A DNA stretch of 34,856 nt from Planctomycetota bacterium (GCA_023261485.1 JAHFOY010000015.1:1-34856), one strand, 5' to 3'. Positions 8,124 through 17,576 are shown, counted from the stretch's first letter. Numbers and translations: made by a program. The notes: generated by a model not told the origin, from the letters alone.

Positions 8124-8375
8124 GGCTAAAGCCTTTGATGCGCGCAGTCTCGTCTCCGCCATAAATGGCGGAGTTAGTGCACCTGAGATTCACAATGTCA
8201 GAGGGGTGAAAGTCTCCTTCGGATAAAACGCTCTCCAAATCGGAGGGAGGCGTAAGTCTTTCCTACCCTTATATAACTACAAGTTTTAGGCTGGGGTTAG
8301 ATGATAACTATCTCTATTAACTCCGCTCTTCAGAGCGGAGTTTGTGGGAACTCTCTCCATAACCTGGCTTTAGCC
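8124..8375. repeat. Symmetrical MITE-like palindromic element in the cobK-hutH gap
   Basis: The 464-bp gap between cobK and hutH contains no gene but a structured element. GGCTAAAGCC (8124-8133) and its reverse complement GGCTTTAGCC (8366-8375) mark the ends. About 20-25 bases inside each end sits a perfect hairpin with the same outer sequence: CTCCGCCAT/ATGGCGGAG (8154-8173) and AACTCCGCTCT/AGAGCGGAGTT (8319-8342). Each is followed on its inner side by GTTA. So both ends have the order GGCTAAAGCC, spacer, CTCCGC hairpin, GTTA, in inverted orientation. The interior has two related purine-rich motifs, GGTGAAAGTC and GCGTAAGTC. This fits a MITE, a REP-type unit or a decayed intron; there is no transposase. 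Confidence 0.6.
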
Positions 8376-8484
8376 TTGAGTAAAAAATGTCATACGTGAA
8401 AATAAAGAAGAAACCATGAAGCAAATATGCAAACTCAACATCGTTCCCATATTGATTCATATTGTCTCGCAAAAGGAGCTTTAA

Positions 8485-10014
8485 GTGGAATACATCGTAC
8501 TAAATGGCGAAAGCCTTTCTCTCGACCAGCTTATTCAAGGAGTGAGGGGAAGAAAACGGGTAATGCTGAGCGAAGAGGCTGAGATAAAGGTAATTAAGGC
8601 ACGCGAGACCGTTGACAAGGCGTTAAAGGGTAAGCGAGTTATCTATGGGCTGACTACAGGTTTTGGCGCCCTGAGCGACGTGGTTATTTCACAAGATCAG
8701 ATAAAACAATTGCAAAGAAACATATTAATGAGCCATGCGGCTGGCGTTGGGAATTATTTTAGTGAAGAAACAACAAGGGCTGCGTTACTTCTCAAGATCA
8801 ATAATCTGGCGAAGGGTTATGCGGGGATCAAGCTGGAAACATTAAAGACACTCATAGAGATGTATAACAAGGGTATCTGTCCCCTAATGCCCGAAAAAGG
8901 TTCTGTCGGAGCAAGCGGTGATTTGGCCCCACTTGCCCATATGGCGCTGGTTTTGGTAGGGCAGGGGCAGGCACTATTTAAAGGAAGAATTGTGAGTGGA
9001 AAAATTGCCATGGAAGAAGCGGGTATAAATTTAATTGATCTTGATGCAGGAGAGGGATTGGCTCTTATAAATGGAACGCAGGTTATGACTGCCATAGGCG
9101 CTCTTACGGTCTATGATGCCGTGAATTTGCTTAAGACAGCGGATATTGCCGCCGGAATGAGCCTGGAGGTATTGCTGGCATCAAATATTGAATTGGACAA
9201 AAAGATTCATGACGTGAGACCGCATCCCGGTCAGATTATAAGCGCCGATAATCTCAGGCGCATTACACAGAATAGTGAGATTGTATCATCCCATAAAGAT
9301 TGCTCCCGTGTGCAGGATGCATATTCAATTCGATGTTCTCCTCAAGTACATGGGGCTTCCATTGACGCGCTTCATTACGCTAGAAGGGTTATAGAAATTG
9401 AGATGAATGCGGCTACGGATAATCCTTTGATTTTCCATGAGACAAGCCAGATTGTATCCGGTGGAAACTTTCATGGTCAGCCGGTGGCGCTGGTATTGGA
9501 TTTCCTTGCCATTGCTTTATCTGAAATTGCCAATATTTCCGAGAGACGCATTGAGCGGCTTGTAAACCCTCAATTGAGCGGGTTGCCGGCCTTTCTCATA
9601 AAAGAAGCCGGTCTCAATTCCGGATTTATGATTGCGCAATATACGGCTGCGGCTCTGGTCTCGGAAAACAAAGTGCTTGCACATCCTGCCAGTGTCGATT
9701 CAATTCCTACATCAGCCAACAAGGAAGACCATGTAAGCATGGGTACAATTGCTGCAAGGAAATGCCGTGAAGTGCTTAAAAATGCAGAATACGTGGTTTC
9801 TATAGAATTACTCTGTGCAGCCCAGGCGATGGATTTGTTTACCAATCTCCAGGCGGGAATGGGGACTATGGAGGCGTATCGCAACATCAGAGAACACATC
9901 TCACACCTGGAAGAGGATCGGGTACTTTCAGAAGATATAAACATGATGCAACACCTGGTACACGATGCTAAAATTCTCAATTCTGTCGAAAATAGGATTG
10001 GTTTGCTTAATTAA
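8485..10014 (+). CDS. hutH: Histidine ammonia-lyase
   Basis: A 509-residue aromatic amino acid lyase that converts L-histidine to urocanate and ammonia. The autocatalytic MIO cofactor would form from Ala-Ser-Gly at 143-145 in GSVGASGDLAPLAH, at the position expected for bacterial HutH. The active-site loop YGLTTGFG (54-61) and the downstream HGASIDALHYAR, ATDNPLIF and GNFHGQPVAL segments are intact. Length is typical (about 510). The start is GTG at 8485 with AAGGAG about 7 bases upstream. No hutU, hutI or hutG lies nearby, so a complete histidine-degradation route is not visible here. The metallophosphoesterase follows 12-15 bases later and is probably cotranscribed. An aromatic MIO enzyme of another specificity is less likely. 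Confidence 0.94.
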   Translation: MEYIVLNGESLSLDQLIQGVRGRKRVMLSEEAEIKVIKARETVDKALKGKRVIYGLTTGFGALSDVVISQDQIKQLQRNILMSHAAGVGNYFSEETTRAALLLKINNLAKGYAGIKLETLKTLIEMYNKGICPLMPEKGSVGASGDLAPLAHMALVLVGQGQALFKGRIVSGKIAMEEAGINLIDLDAGEGLALINGTQVMTAIGALTVYDAVNLLKTADIAAGMSLEVLLASNIELDKKIHDVRPHPGQIISADNLRRITQNSEIVSSHKDCSRVQDAYSIRCSPQVHGASIDALHYARRVIEIEMNAATDNPLIFHETSQIVSGGNFHGQPVALVLDFLAIALSEIANISERRIERLVNPQLSGLPAFLIKEAGLNSGFMIAQYTAAALVSENKVLAHPASVDSIPTSANKEDHVSMGTIAARKCREVLKNAEYVVSIELLCAAQAMDLFTNLQAGMGTMEAYRNIREHISHLEEDRVLSEDINMMQHLVHDAKILNSVENRIGLLN

Positions 10015-10029
10015 ATATTTGGAGGGGTG

Positions 10030-10689
10030 ATGAGAATTATTTCTTTTGGCGACGTTCATGAAGATACAAGTAATCTGATAAAAATAAAATCAGAGCTGGA
10101 AATGGCCGATCTGATTGTGATTTCAGGTGATTTGACAAATTATCATGGAAAAGCCGAAGCTAAAGAAGTGCTGGAGTCTGTTAAAAAATATAATAAACAT
10201 CTGCTTGCACAGTATGGTAATCTGGATCAACCTGAGGTAGATGGATATTTAACCAAAGAAGGTATAAACCTGCATGGGAATGGATATATATTCGAAGATG
10301 TTGGTATATTTGGATGCGGAGGGTCAAGTCAAACACCATTTAACACACCTTCAGAAATTAGTGACATGGATATAAAAAGGTACTTGACGAATGGTTATAT
10401 CAAGGTAAAAGATGCGAAATGGAAGATAATGGTCTGCCATACCCCTCCAAAGGATACGGCGATAGACGTCATTCGAAGCGGTTTACATGTAGGAAGCGGT
10501 GTTGTGAGAGATTTTATTGTACAATACAAGCCTGATGTCTGCATATCGGGTCATATTCACGAATCGAGAGCTAGGGATAAAATAGGCGATACCGTTGTAT
10601 TAAATGCCGGCATGTTCAGGGATGGATGGTATATCGAGATCAATGTTGATAAAGGGGATGTCTCAGCAATGCTGAAACCTATTGATTAA
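10030..10689 (+). CDS. Calcineurin-like metallophosphoesterase
   Basis: A 219-residue phosphoesterase of the YfcE/UPF0046-like group. Metal-binding motifs are in order: SFGDVHED (D and H near the N-terminus), VISGDLTNYHG, YGNLDQPEV (GNxD instead of the usual GNHD), VCHTPPKDTA and SGHIHESRA. The start is taken as ATG 10030 because GGAGG at 10021-10025 gives acceptable spacing, whereas the overlapping GTG at 10027 would be too close. It is a soluble cytoplasmic protein. The short gap after hutH suggests one transcript, but the substrate (phosphodiester, cyclic nucleotide or other) cannot be read from sequence. Confidence 0.85.
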   Translation: MRIISFGDVHEDTSNLIKIKSELEMADLIVISGDLTNYHGKAEAKEVLESVKKYNKHLLAQYGNLDQPEVDGYLTKEGINLHGNGYIFEDVGIFGCGGSSQTPFNTPSEISDMDIKRYLTNGYIKVKDAKWKIMVCHTPPKDTAIDVIRSGLHVGSGVVRDFIVQYKPDVCISGHIHESRARDKIGDTVVLNAGMFRDGWYIEINVDKGDVSAMLKPID

Positions 10690-10812
10690 TTATCATACTG
10701 TTGTTATTCTTATCGTTCAGGTACTGACACAAGTCAGGATTTGCCACTTCTAAACAGAATAATTCCATTGTTACAGGTAAAACCTTATCTATAACAATAA
10801 TATAATGGGAGC

Positions 10813-13332
10813 ATGTTTCCCGGTAAAATGTCAGCAAAAATAGATTCCAAAAATTTAACTACCGATATCAATAGACCTTCCGGCGAGATATACAGGACGC
10901 TGTTTGATTATGCGGCGGATACCATGTTCATGCTGGATAACAAAGGATTTGTGAAACTCGTAAATAAACGTGGTAAAGATACGCTTGGATACGATGCCCA
11001 AGATTTCGAAGGGAGGAAACTGGATTTTATTATTCTTAAATCTTACAGGAATGCCTTTAACCGGGTGCTAAAAGAAAGCCTCGAACGAAAGGTAGAAACG
11101 GTTTCTGTGGACGTGCAGACTAAGAGCGGCAAAATACTGAATATGGAACTGGACGTAACAAGCGTAACGGAGCGCGGTAAATATTTATATACACAAGTTC
11201 ATTTCCGTGACGTGAGCAGAAGGAAAAAGGCCGAAGACGAGATCAGATACCTCAATGAATATTTGGAAACCATACTTGGCAATTTGGCGTGTTATTTGAG
11301 AGTAGTAAATCCAAAGGGAAGCGTTGTGTATGTAAACAAACCTTACAAAATGAGGTATGGCGATAGTACGGGAGAAAAGTGTTATCGCCTTTGGAACAGG
11401 AAATATCCCTGTGAAAATTGCATAGCGGAAAAGGCGCTAAAATTTAATACGATTCAAATGCAGGAGGAGATGCTCCCTGGCGGTGAGATCTATGAAAAAG
11501 TGGTTATACCACTCAGGAATAGAGACGGGACTGTATCGGTTGTTGAGATTATAACAGATGTTACTGAGGCAAGGAGGCTGGAACGTCAGGAGAAGGTTAT
11601 CAGTAGTATCATCCAGATGGCCACCTCCGACATAGATATCAGAAATGTGTATAAAACAGTAGCCGAGAAACTCCATGAACTGGTTCAGTTTGATCGGGCT
11701 GCTATAGTTGTATTGAAAGAGGACGGCGCGCATATTGAGATATTTAGTCTCTGGTCAGGATATGAGCAAACCAGCATAGATGTCGGTGTTTACCCATTAA
11801 AAGGGACGGTTTCAGAGGAGATAGTAAAAGGCAGAAAATCTCTTTTGATAGAGGATGTGGCCAGGAGCAAGTTCTGGACACTCCATAAGCTGGCGAAGGA
11901 GGGTATCAGGACGTTTCTTGCCATCCCGATGCTGTACAAAGGAAAATGTATTGGGGCTATAACTGTTTCCAGCAAGAAAGATAAAGCGTTTACCGAAAAG
12001 GATATTCATATCCTGGAAACCATTGCCCCTCATCTCGCCATTGCAGTTGAAAATACCAATCTGTTTATACAAACAATAAATAAACAAGAAGAGCTAAAGG
12101 CGTTAAATTCGCTTATTATGAGGCAGAATATTAGACTGGAGGAAATTAATAAGACATTAGAAGACAAGGTACGGGAAAGGACAAGATATTTAGAAGATTA
12201 TATTAAAGCACTGGATGCTAGTCTCAAGATTATGGAACACTTTGCACACCTGGAATTAACCGAAGGAAAGATTTATAATTTAATTGCAAGAGAACTGTTA
12301 ACCGTTGAACCCCATGATGGAAAATATTCATATATGTTAGTCCTATTTTGTAAAAAAGGCAGTCCAAATCTTACAGGGCAATTGTTATTTTCAAAAAACG
12401 GGGAAGTGGTTACATATCCTGGTACTATAGAGATTGAAGGTTTTGATCGAATAATAGTAAATCAAAAAATAAAAGATACGTATTATTTCAATGATACGAC
12501 GCAGGATGCCAAAAAGGGTAAATCCAAGTCGAAGCCTCCACAATTTCACAAAACTATTCTGGAAAAGGTGGGTAAAATCAGGAATGGTGTTTTGTGTAAG
12601 ATAAAGGACGTCAGTGGGAATATAGGGGTGGTATCCGTTTTTAATACGGATAAGGAAGTGGGTGAATATGACACGAAGATACTGGGTTCGTACTGCGTTA
12701 CGCTGGCATTCTTAAAATCCATAAATGACAAGATACTGGAGTTAAAAGAAACCTATGATAAAACCTTAACCTTTATTTCAAATGCGGTAGAACTGCGCGA
12801 CGCAGTGACGGGGGCGCATACCGAACGGGTAAAACAGTACAGCATAGAGATTGGAATGAAATTGGGCTACAAGGATAATGAATTGGTGCATCTGAAATGG
12901 GGCGCTATTTTACACGATATCGGGAAATTGGGCGTTCCTGATAATATCCTGATGAAGAAAGAGGCTCTTACCGATGATGAAATAGAGGTGGTAAAGAAAC
13001 ATACCCTAATAGGAGCAAAATTTGTTGAAACGCTGGATTTCTTGAAGAAGGCAAAGGACGCAAGCTTGTATCATCATGAGCACTACGATGGCCGAGGTTA
13101 TCCCAAAGGTTTAAAAGGAGAGCAGATTCCGATGGATGCGCGGATTGTTGCCCTTGCGGATGTATACGATGCAATGACATCTCAGAGACCATACAGAAAG
13201 GCTATTTCAGAGGAAGAGGTTGACAAGATCATTAAGGATAATGCCGGTATGCAATTTGACCCGCAAGTCGTAAAGGCATTTTTTGGGATTAAGGATAAAA
13301 TAATGGAGATCAAGCAAAAGTATATTGAGTAA
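10813..13332 (+). CDS. PAS-PAS-GAF-HD-GYP protein, predicted c-di-GMP phosphodiesterase
   Basis: An 839-residue cytoplasmic signalling protein. PAS 1 spans about 25-140. PAS 2 (about 150-255) holds a cysteine cluster (C190, C200, C203 in CYRLWNRKYPCENC). A GAF domain covers about 265-415, a coiled coil about 420-470 and a second degenerate GAF-like region about 475-640. The C-terminal HD-GYP domain has the HD pair at 701-702 (HDIGKLGVPD) and HHEHYDGRGYPKG at 754-766, so metal and GYP residues are intact and hydrolysis of c-di-GMP is expected. No membrane segment is visible. The start is either ATG 10813 (a GGGAG is very close) or ATG 10828; TATAAT at 10800-10805 could be a -10 only for a later start. 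It heads a pair with the tandem-HD gene downstream. Confidence 0.92.
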   Translation: MFPGKMSAKIDSKNLTTDINRPSGEIYRTLFDYAADTMFMLDNKGFVKLVNKRGKDTLGYDAQDFEGRKLDFIILKSYRNAFNRVLKESLERKVETVSVDVQTKSGKILNMELDVTSVTERGKYLYTQVHFRDVSRRKKAEDEIRYLNEYLETILGNLACYLRVVNPKGSVVYVNKPYKMRYGDSTGEKCYRLWNRKYPCENCIAEKALKFNTIQMQEEMLPGGEIYEKVVIPLRNRDGTVSVVEIITDVTEARRLERQEKVISSIIQMATSDIDIRNVYKTVAEKLHELVQFDRAAIVVLKEDGAHIEIFSLWSGYEQTSIDVGVYPLKGTVSEEIVKGRKSLLIEDVARSKFWTLHKLAKEGIRTFLAIPMLYKGKCIGAITVSSKKDKAFTEKDIHILETIAPHLAIAVENTNLFIQTINKQEELKALNSLIMRQNIRLEEINKTLEDKVRERTRYLEDYIKALDASLKIMEHFAHLELTEGKIYNLIARELLTVEPHDGKYSYMLVLFCKKGSPNLTGQLLFSKNGEVVTYPGTIEIEGFDRIIVNQKIKDTYYFNDTTQDAKKGKSKSKPPQFHKTILEKVGKIRNGVLCKIKDVSGNIGVVSVFNTDKEVGEYDTKILGSYCVTLAFLKSINDKILELKETYDKTLTFISNAVELRDAVTGAHTERVKQYSIEIGMKLGYKDNELVHLKWGAILHDIGKLGVPDNILMKKEALTDDEIEVVKKHTLIGAKFVETLDFLKKAKDASLYHHEHYDGRGYPKGLKGEQIPMDARIVALADVYDAMTSQRPYRKAISEEEVDKIIKDNAGMQFDPQVVKAFFGIKDKIMEIKQKYIE

Positions 13333-13437
13333 GGACGATTCAAGTGGAATTAATTTAAAGAAAGACCCCGATGATTTTGTGTGCTGAAATATCATCCCCA
13401 AAATAAGAGGACGACTCGGAAAGGAACACAATATCAA

Positions 13438-14709
13438 ATGATAAAAGAGCCAAAAATCTCACTCTTTGATTTGGTCATGTGCTTATCAGACGCAGTAGAT
13501 TTGGTTAGTCCCTCCTTAGTCAATCATCACAAGCAAGTGGCATACATCGCCTTCAGTATAGGGACTGAATTTGGATTACCCCTGGGACAAAGAAATGAGT
13601 TGGCGCTTGGAGGTGGTTTGCATGATATTGGAATTCTTTCCCTTAAGGATAGAATGAATGCTATGCAGTTTGAGCATGAAGTAAAAACCGACCGCCGGCA
13701 CGAGCATTTAAGTTATTTGCTTCTCAAAATGTTCGAACCTCTATCGGGCGCCGCTGCGCTTGTGCGATTCCACCATGTTCCATGGGATAAAGAAGGTGGA
13801 ACTGAGTTCGATGGTGAATCGGTGCCGATTGGCAGTCATATACTGCATCTTGCTGACCGGGTGGCTGCGCTTATAAACAGACAACAAGAAATACTTGGGC
13901 AAGTCGAGGCGATTCGTTGGAAGATAGAGCAGCAATCAGGAAAGATGTTTATGCCAAAGTTAGTTGATGCTTTCAAAAGTATTGCAGGAAAAGAGTATTT
14001 CTGGTTTGATGTAATATCCTTATCGTTAGGCTCAATTCTGTCCAATATGGTAAGTACCGTGAAGGTAGAATTAGGCTTGGACAAACTCCTCAGCCTGGCG
14101 AACATGTTTTGTCGGGTTATTGATTTCAGAAGCGTATTTACTGCAACTCATTCGAGTGGGATTGCAGCCAGCGCTAAAGAGTTGGCGAGGTTGGCTGGAT
14201 TTGCCGAGCGGGAGTGCCAGATGATGAAGGTCGCTGGCTATCTCCACGACCTGGGTAAACTTGCTGTACCACCGGAAATTCTGGAGAAACCGGCAAAACT
14301 GTCAAAGGATGAAATTAACGTCATGCAAAGTCATACGTTTCATACTTACCGTATCCTTGAGTCAATTAAAGATTTTGATGTTATCAATACATGGGCTGCC
14401 TATCATCATGAACGTCTGGATGGAAATGGTTATCCCTTCCACCTTAAAGGCGATGACATATCATTGGGGTCCAGGATCATGGCAATTGCGGATGTGTTTA
14501 GTGCTATTACAGAGGACAGGCCATACAGGAAGGGAATGACCAGCAATGAAGCGTTAAAGGTCCTCTTAAGAATGTCTGAAAATTCAGCATTGGATCCACA
14601 TATCGTATCGCTGCTGCGGAGTTCATATGATGAGATTAATTCTGTCCGTATGGCTGCGCAGACTGCTGCCGTCGAGGAGTATAAGCAATTTATGCAGTCA
14701 TCGGAATAA
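13438..14709 (+). CDS. Tandem HD protein: degenerate HD domain plus HD-GYP
   Basis: Two related HD domains in one chain of 423 residues (from ATG 13438; an upstream in-frame GTG at 13381 is the alternative and lacks a good ribosome binding site). The first domain (about 30-150) keeps HD at 62-63 (GLHDIGIL), a later HEH, an HH pair and a LADRV helix, but has no GYP motif. The second (about 225-400) is a full HD-GYP with HD at 270-271 (LHDLGKLAVP) and HHERLDGNGYP at 323-333. So at least the second domain should hydrolyse c-di-GMP; the first may retain metal or serve as a regulatory pseudo-domain. No sensor or membrane part is present. It follows the PAS/GAF HD-GYP gene on the same strand. Confidence 0.87.
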   Translation: MIKEPKISLFDLVMCLSDAVDLVSPSLVNHHKQVAYIAFSIGTEFGLPLGQRNELALGGGLHDIGILSLKDRMNAMQFEHEVKTDRRHEHLSYLLLKMFEPLSGAAALVRFHHVPWDKEGGTEFDGESVPIGSHILHLADRVAALINRQQEILGQVEAIRWKIEQQSGKMFMPKLVDAFKSIAGKEYFWFDVISLSLGSILSNMVSTVKVELGLDKLLSLANMFCRVIDFRSVFTATHSSGIAASAKELARLAGFAERECQMMKVAGYLHDLGKLAVPPEILEKPAKLSKDEINVMQSHTFHTYRILESIKDFDVINTWAAYHHERLDGNGYPFHLKGDDISLGSRIMAIADVFSAITEDRPYRKGMTSNEALKVLLRMSENSALDPHIVSLLRSSYDEINSVRMAAQTAAVEEYKQFMQSSE

Positions 14710-14725
14710 GAGTAACGTCAATATT

Positions 14726-15808
14726 TTAAAATACCTGGTAATATAAATCCCGCTGCTTCGCCTCATATCCAAGATCGTTGATAAGTGATTCAATTTCTTC
14801 CTTATCCATTTGGTAGCTTACTCCTGCTGCACGGACTACGTTTTCCTCAATCATCGTACTGCCCATGTCGTTTGCGCCGAATTTCAATGAGAGCTGTGCA
14901 ATCTTTGCGCCCTGGGTAACCCACGATGCCTGAATGTTTGCAATGTTATCCAGATACAGCCGCGAAATGGCTATAGTTCTTAAATAATCAAAGCTCCCGA
15001 TTAAGGCAGTATCCAATTTGGTGTTTTTTGGTTGGAACGTCCAGGCAATAAAGGCGGTAAATCCACCCGTTTCATCCTGGAGTTTCCGGATTTTTTCAAG
15101 ATGTTCGATCCGCTCTTCCACGGTTTCGATATGGCCAAACATCATCGTTGCTGTAGTTCGCATGCCAAGCTTATGGGCTTCACGCATGACGTCAAGCCAT
15201 TCCTGTGCTGTGCATTTATTCGGACTTAAAAGATTACGGCATCGGTCGGACAGAATTTCAGCGCCGCCGCCGGGAATCGAATCGAGTCCAGCTTCCCTGA
15301 GTCTTTGTATGACGTTCCGAACAGGGATACCATTTAATTTTGAAAAGTGTACAATTTCCGGAGGCGAAAAGGCGTGGATATGGACATCGTATTTCGTTTT
15401 GATGGATTGCAACAGGTCTACGTAGAAATCCAATTTTAATGATGGATGCAAACCGCCCTGCATCAGGATTTGTCTGCCGCCCAGGGCAAGCGTTTCTTCA
15501 ATTTTCTTGAATAAGGTATTTTTAGGGATGATATATCCATCGCTATGTTCAACTTCTCTATAAAAAGCGCAAAATTTACAACCCGATGTACAAACATTCG
15601 TGTAATTGATATTCCTGTCGATGATATATGTCCTGTAATTCTCTGGATGTTTTCGCTTGCATACTGCATCCGCAGCCATTCCCAGGCTGGTAAGTTCCTT
15701 TATTGAGAACAGTTTTAAACATTCCTTTGAAGACAATCTCCCGCTATTTATGGATTTTTCAAGAATATCTTCAAATGCATTGGATATATTAGACATGTTA
15801 TGACTCAT
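14726..15808 (-). CDS. mqnC: Cyclic dehypoxanthinyl futalosine synthase, radical SAM (MqnC)
   Basis: A radical SAM enzyme that cyclises dehypoxanthine futalosine in the futalosine menaquinone pathway. The Fe-S motif is CTSGCKFCAF (C73, C77, C80 from the chosen start). It is followed by QILMQGGLHPSL, HAFSPPEI, GLDSIPGGGAEIL, MMFGHIET and WTFQPKNTKL, which together identify MqnC rather than MqnE. The chosen start is ATG 15808, which has GGAG about 10 bases upstream and overlaps mqnA by 11 bases; a TTG at 15838 lies further upstream in the same frame. Length is about 360, normal for the family. It converges tightly (16 bases) with the tandem-HD gene. Confidence 0.93.
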   Translation of the reverse strand: MSHNMSNISNAFEDILEKSINSGRLSSKECLKLFSIKELTSLGMAADAVCKRKHPENYRTYIIDRNINYTNVCTSGCKFCAFYREVEHSDGYIIPKNTLFKKIEETLALGGRQILMQGGLHPSLKLDFYVDLLQSIKTKYDVHIHAFSPPEIVHFSKLNGIPVRNVIQRLREAGLDSIPGGGAEILSDRCRNLLSPNKCTAQEWLDVMREAHKLGMRTTATMMFGHIETVEERIEHLEKIRKLQDETGGFTAFIAWTFQPKNTKLDTALIGSFDYLRTIAISRLYLDNIANIQASWVTQGAKIAQLSLKFGANDMGSTMIEENVVRAAGVSYQMDKEEIESLINDLGYEAKQRDLYYQVF

Positions 15809-16592
15809 TGAAAATAATCTCCACTCCTTTTGGGGCAAGGCCTAAAGATACTGCATACTGATAAAATGCCAAAAGGCCCTTTATTTCGCTTTTACCAAAC
15901 TCATATCGAATGGAGTTCGTAAGGTAGTTCAAGCATCTCTCCTGTGATAATTGAAGCCGTTGCGATTCTGTAGTTGCCAATGCCTTTACTGACCGGATGC
16001 CCGCTTCCTTTGCACTTTTTAACAGGTCGTTTATTCCTGATATATGACGATTACCTTTGACGACCCAGACGGCATAGACGAAGGGGAGTCCGGTGAATTC
16101 AAACCATGACTGACCCAAATCCAACGTAACGTACCCATTGTCAATTATCTTCAAGGCGTTATCCCCGATGATAAGAACGGCATCGGTATCTGTGCTCGTA
16201 ATGTCGTATTGTTTATTCCATTGGGTGTATTGAGGAGAAAGACGATATTGTTCCCTGAGAATAATCTTTGTAAGTGCGCAGGAGGTTAAAGAGCTTTTGT
16301 CTAGTGCGGCAGAGCGGATATTTTGTATCGGTACCTTCGAAAAAATCTTTACGCTCTCGACAGTTCCAATCGAGGCGATTGAAATGTCAGGAATAATGGC
16401 GTAATTGCCATTTCTGAAGTATTCAATGGAAGGAACAATTGCCACATCAATCTGATCGTTGTTCAGCATGTTTGGCAAAAGAGAAGGTACTTCGAATACC
16501 AACTCAATTTCATCAGGATGTTGATCCAATCCATATATCAATGGTTTGGCGTTCATGTAAGGGACGGCGCCAATCCTGAGTTTTTTCGTCAT
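15798..16592 (-). CDS. mqnA: Chorismate dehydratase (MqnA), futalosine menaquinone pathway
   Basis: A 264-residue member of the MqnA/MqnD periplasmic-binding-protein-like fold. It begins TKKLRIGAVPYMNAKPLIYG and contains QIDVAIVPSIEYFRNGNY, matching MqnA, which dehydrates chorismate to 3-[(1-carboxyvinyl)oxy]benzoate, the first step toward futalosine. There is no signal peptide, consistent with a cytoplasmic enzyme. It overlaps mqnC, so the pair is cotranscribed. MqnE, MqnB and MqnD are not in the window. The ribosome binding site is weak. A 92-bp palindromic repeat (16639-16730) lies just upstream and separates it from the divergent FmdE-like gene. Confidence 0.92.
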   Translation of the reverse strand: MTKKLRIGAVPYMNAKPLIYGLDQHPDEIELVFEVPSLLPNMLNNDQIDVAIVPSIEYFRNGNYAIIPDISIASIGTVESVKIFSKVPIQNIRSAALDKSSLTSCALTKIILREQYRLSPQYTQWNKQYDITSTDTDAVLIIGDNALKIIDNGYVTLDLGQSWFEFTGLPFVYAVWVVKGNRHISGINDLLKSAKEAGIRSVKALATTESQRLQLSQERCLNYLTNSIRYEFGKSEIKGLLAFYQYAVSLGLAPKGVEIIFNES

Positions 16593-16638
16593 AATAATCT
16601 TGCCTAAATAAGTATTCTTCTATAAACTATTTCGTATC

Positions 16639-16730
16639 AGTTCACCCCCTCCCCTAACCCCTCCCGCCAGGGGCTGGGGAAAAACGTTTCCTCCCCCTTG
16701 ATGGGGGAGGTCAGGTGGGGGTGCTGAACT
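16639..16730. repeat. C/G-rich inverted-repeat element between mqnA and the FmdE-like gene
   Basis: AGTTCA followed by CCCCCTCCCC at the left end is mirrored by GGGGGTGCTGAACT at the right end, giving an imperfect terminal inverted repeat over 92 bp. Inside, CCTCCCCC/GGGGGAGG (16690-16710) is a perfect 8-bp hairpin. It shares the C-run/G-run hairpin style with repeats at 17577-17654, 25787-25955, 29672-29931 and 34615-34723. It fits a MITE- or REP-like dispersed element in a divergent promoter region. Confidence 0.65.
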
Positions 16731-16818
16731 GTTCACTATTTCTAGTATTTTAAGTGAGTTTTATTGATTCTGCAATAAAGAATTATTGGAATTGTTCCAT
16801 ATCGAAAGGAGTCGAAGG

Positions 16819-17571
16819 ATGAAAAAGGTATTTAGTAAAACTTGTTCATTAAAATGGTTATTTTTGTGTGTACTTGGTATCGTTGTCGCAAGTTGTATTA
16901 CAGTGCAAAGGCATGTTTCTGCAGAGGGGCAAACAAAATACAGTAAAGATTTCTTTGATAGTGCAGAAACGATAAAGATCAAGGATCCGTTAGCCGTTGT
17001 GCTTGGTGCGATGGACAAGGGGGAGGTATTTACCTTTACGTATGCCGATGCTGTAAAATTTGCCGGACATTCATGTCCTGCAGTTGCCGGCGCCTATAAA
17101 TCGACACAACTGGCATTAAAGGCATTATATGGTGAAGAAGTTCCTGTAAGGGGGAATATAAAGGTCACGTTTAAAGGGGGTGTTGATTATAAGGTAAATG
17201 GTCCGATATCCCAGGTGGTTACATTAATAACGGGTGCTTCGGCTGAGAGTGGATTTAAGGGTCTTGGCCCTGCCGGGAAGTACGGAAGATATAATCTGAT
17301 GGCCTTCAACAAAGATATCTCCCCCGATCCCAAGGCAATCTGCTCTATGATATTTCAAAGGGCCGATAGTGGGAAAAAGATAGAAGTAACGTATAGTGTT
17401 GAGCCAGTATTGGCAAGTGAGCGTATGGATAAACTGATGCCACTGGTAATTTCTGGTAAGGCATCTGAGGATGAATCTAAGGAATTTGGTAATCTATGGC
17501 AGGAACGCGTAAAAACTATTCTCTTAAGCCCGCCTGAAGGTGCATTTATCGTAAAAGAGTTGAAAGACTAA
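16819..17571 (+). CDS. Exported FmdE-like protein, possible lipoprotein
   Basis: From ATG 16819 (AAAGGAG about 7 bases upstream) the product has 250 residues. An N-terminal signal (about 1-35) contains VVASC, compatible with a lipobox at C26, though cleavage at HVSA-E is also possible. The core carries AVKFAGHSCPAVAGAYKS (H84, C86), the hallmark of FmdE family domains. These are named from the formylmethanofuran dehydrogenase operon and are thought to bind metal through the His-Cys motif. The domain continues with VTFKGGVDYKVNG and LGPAGKYGRYNLM. The location (periplasm or other extracytoplasmic space) is unusual compared with cytoplasmic FmdE. No methanofuran gene is nearby. It converges on a small secreted Cys-rich protein. 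Function unknown; a metal-dependent role is inference. Confidence 0.8.
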   Translation: MKKVFSKTCSLKWLFLCVLGIVVASCITVQRHVSAEGQTKYSKDFFDSAETIKIKDPLAVVLGAMDKGEVFTFTYADAVKFAGHSCPAVAGAYKSTQLALKALYGEEVPVRGNIKVTFKGGVDYKVNGPISQVVTLITGASAESGFKGLGPAGKYGRYNLMAFNKDISPDPKAICSMIFQRADSGKKIEVTYSVEPVLASERMDKLMPLVISGKASEDESKEFGNLWQERVKTILLSPPEGAFIVKELKD

Positions 17572-17576
17572 TTTAA

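Noticed and set aside
8180-8310. Group II intron core
   Set aside because: GGTGAAAGTC-like motifs hint at intron RNA, but no reverse transcriptase and no recognisable domain V are present, so I only list the region as a structured repeat.
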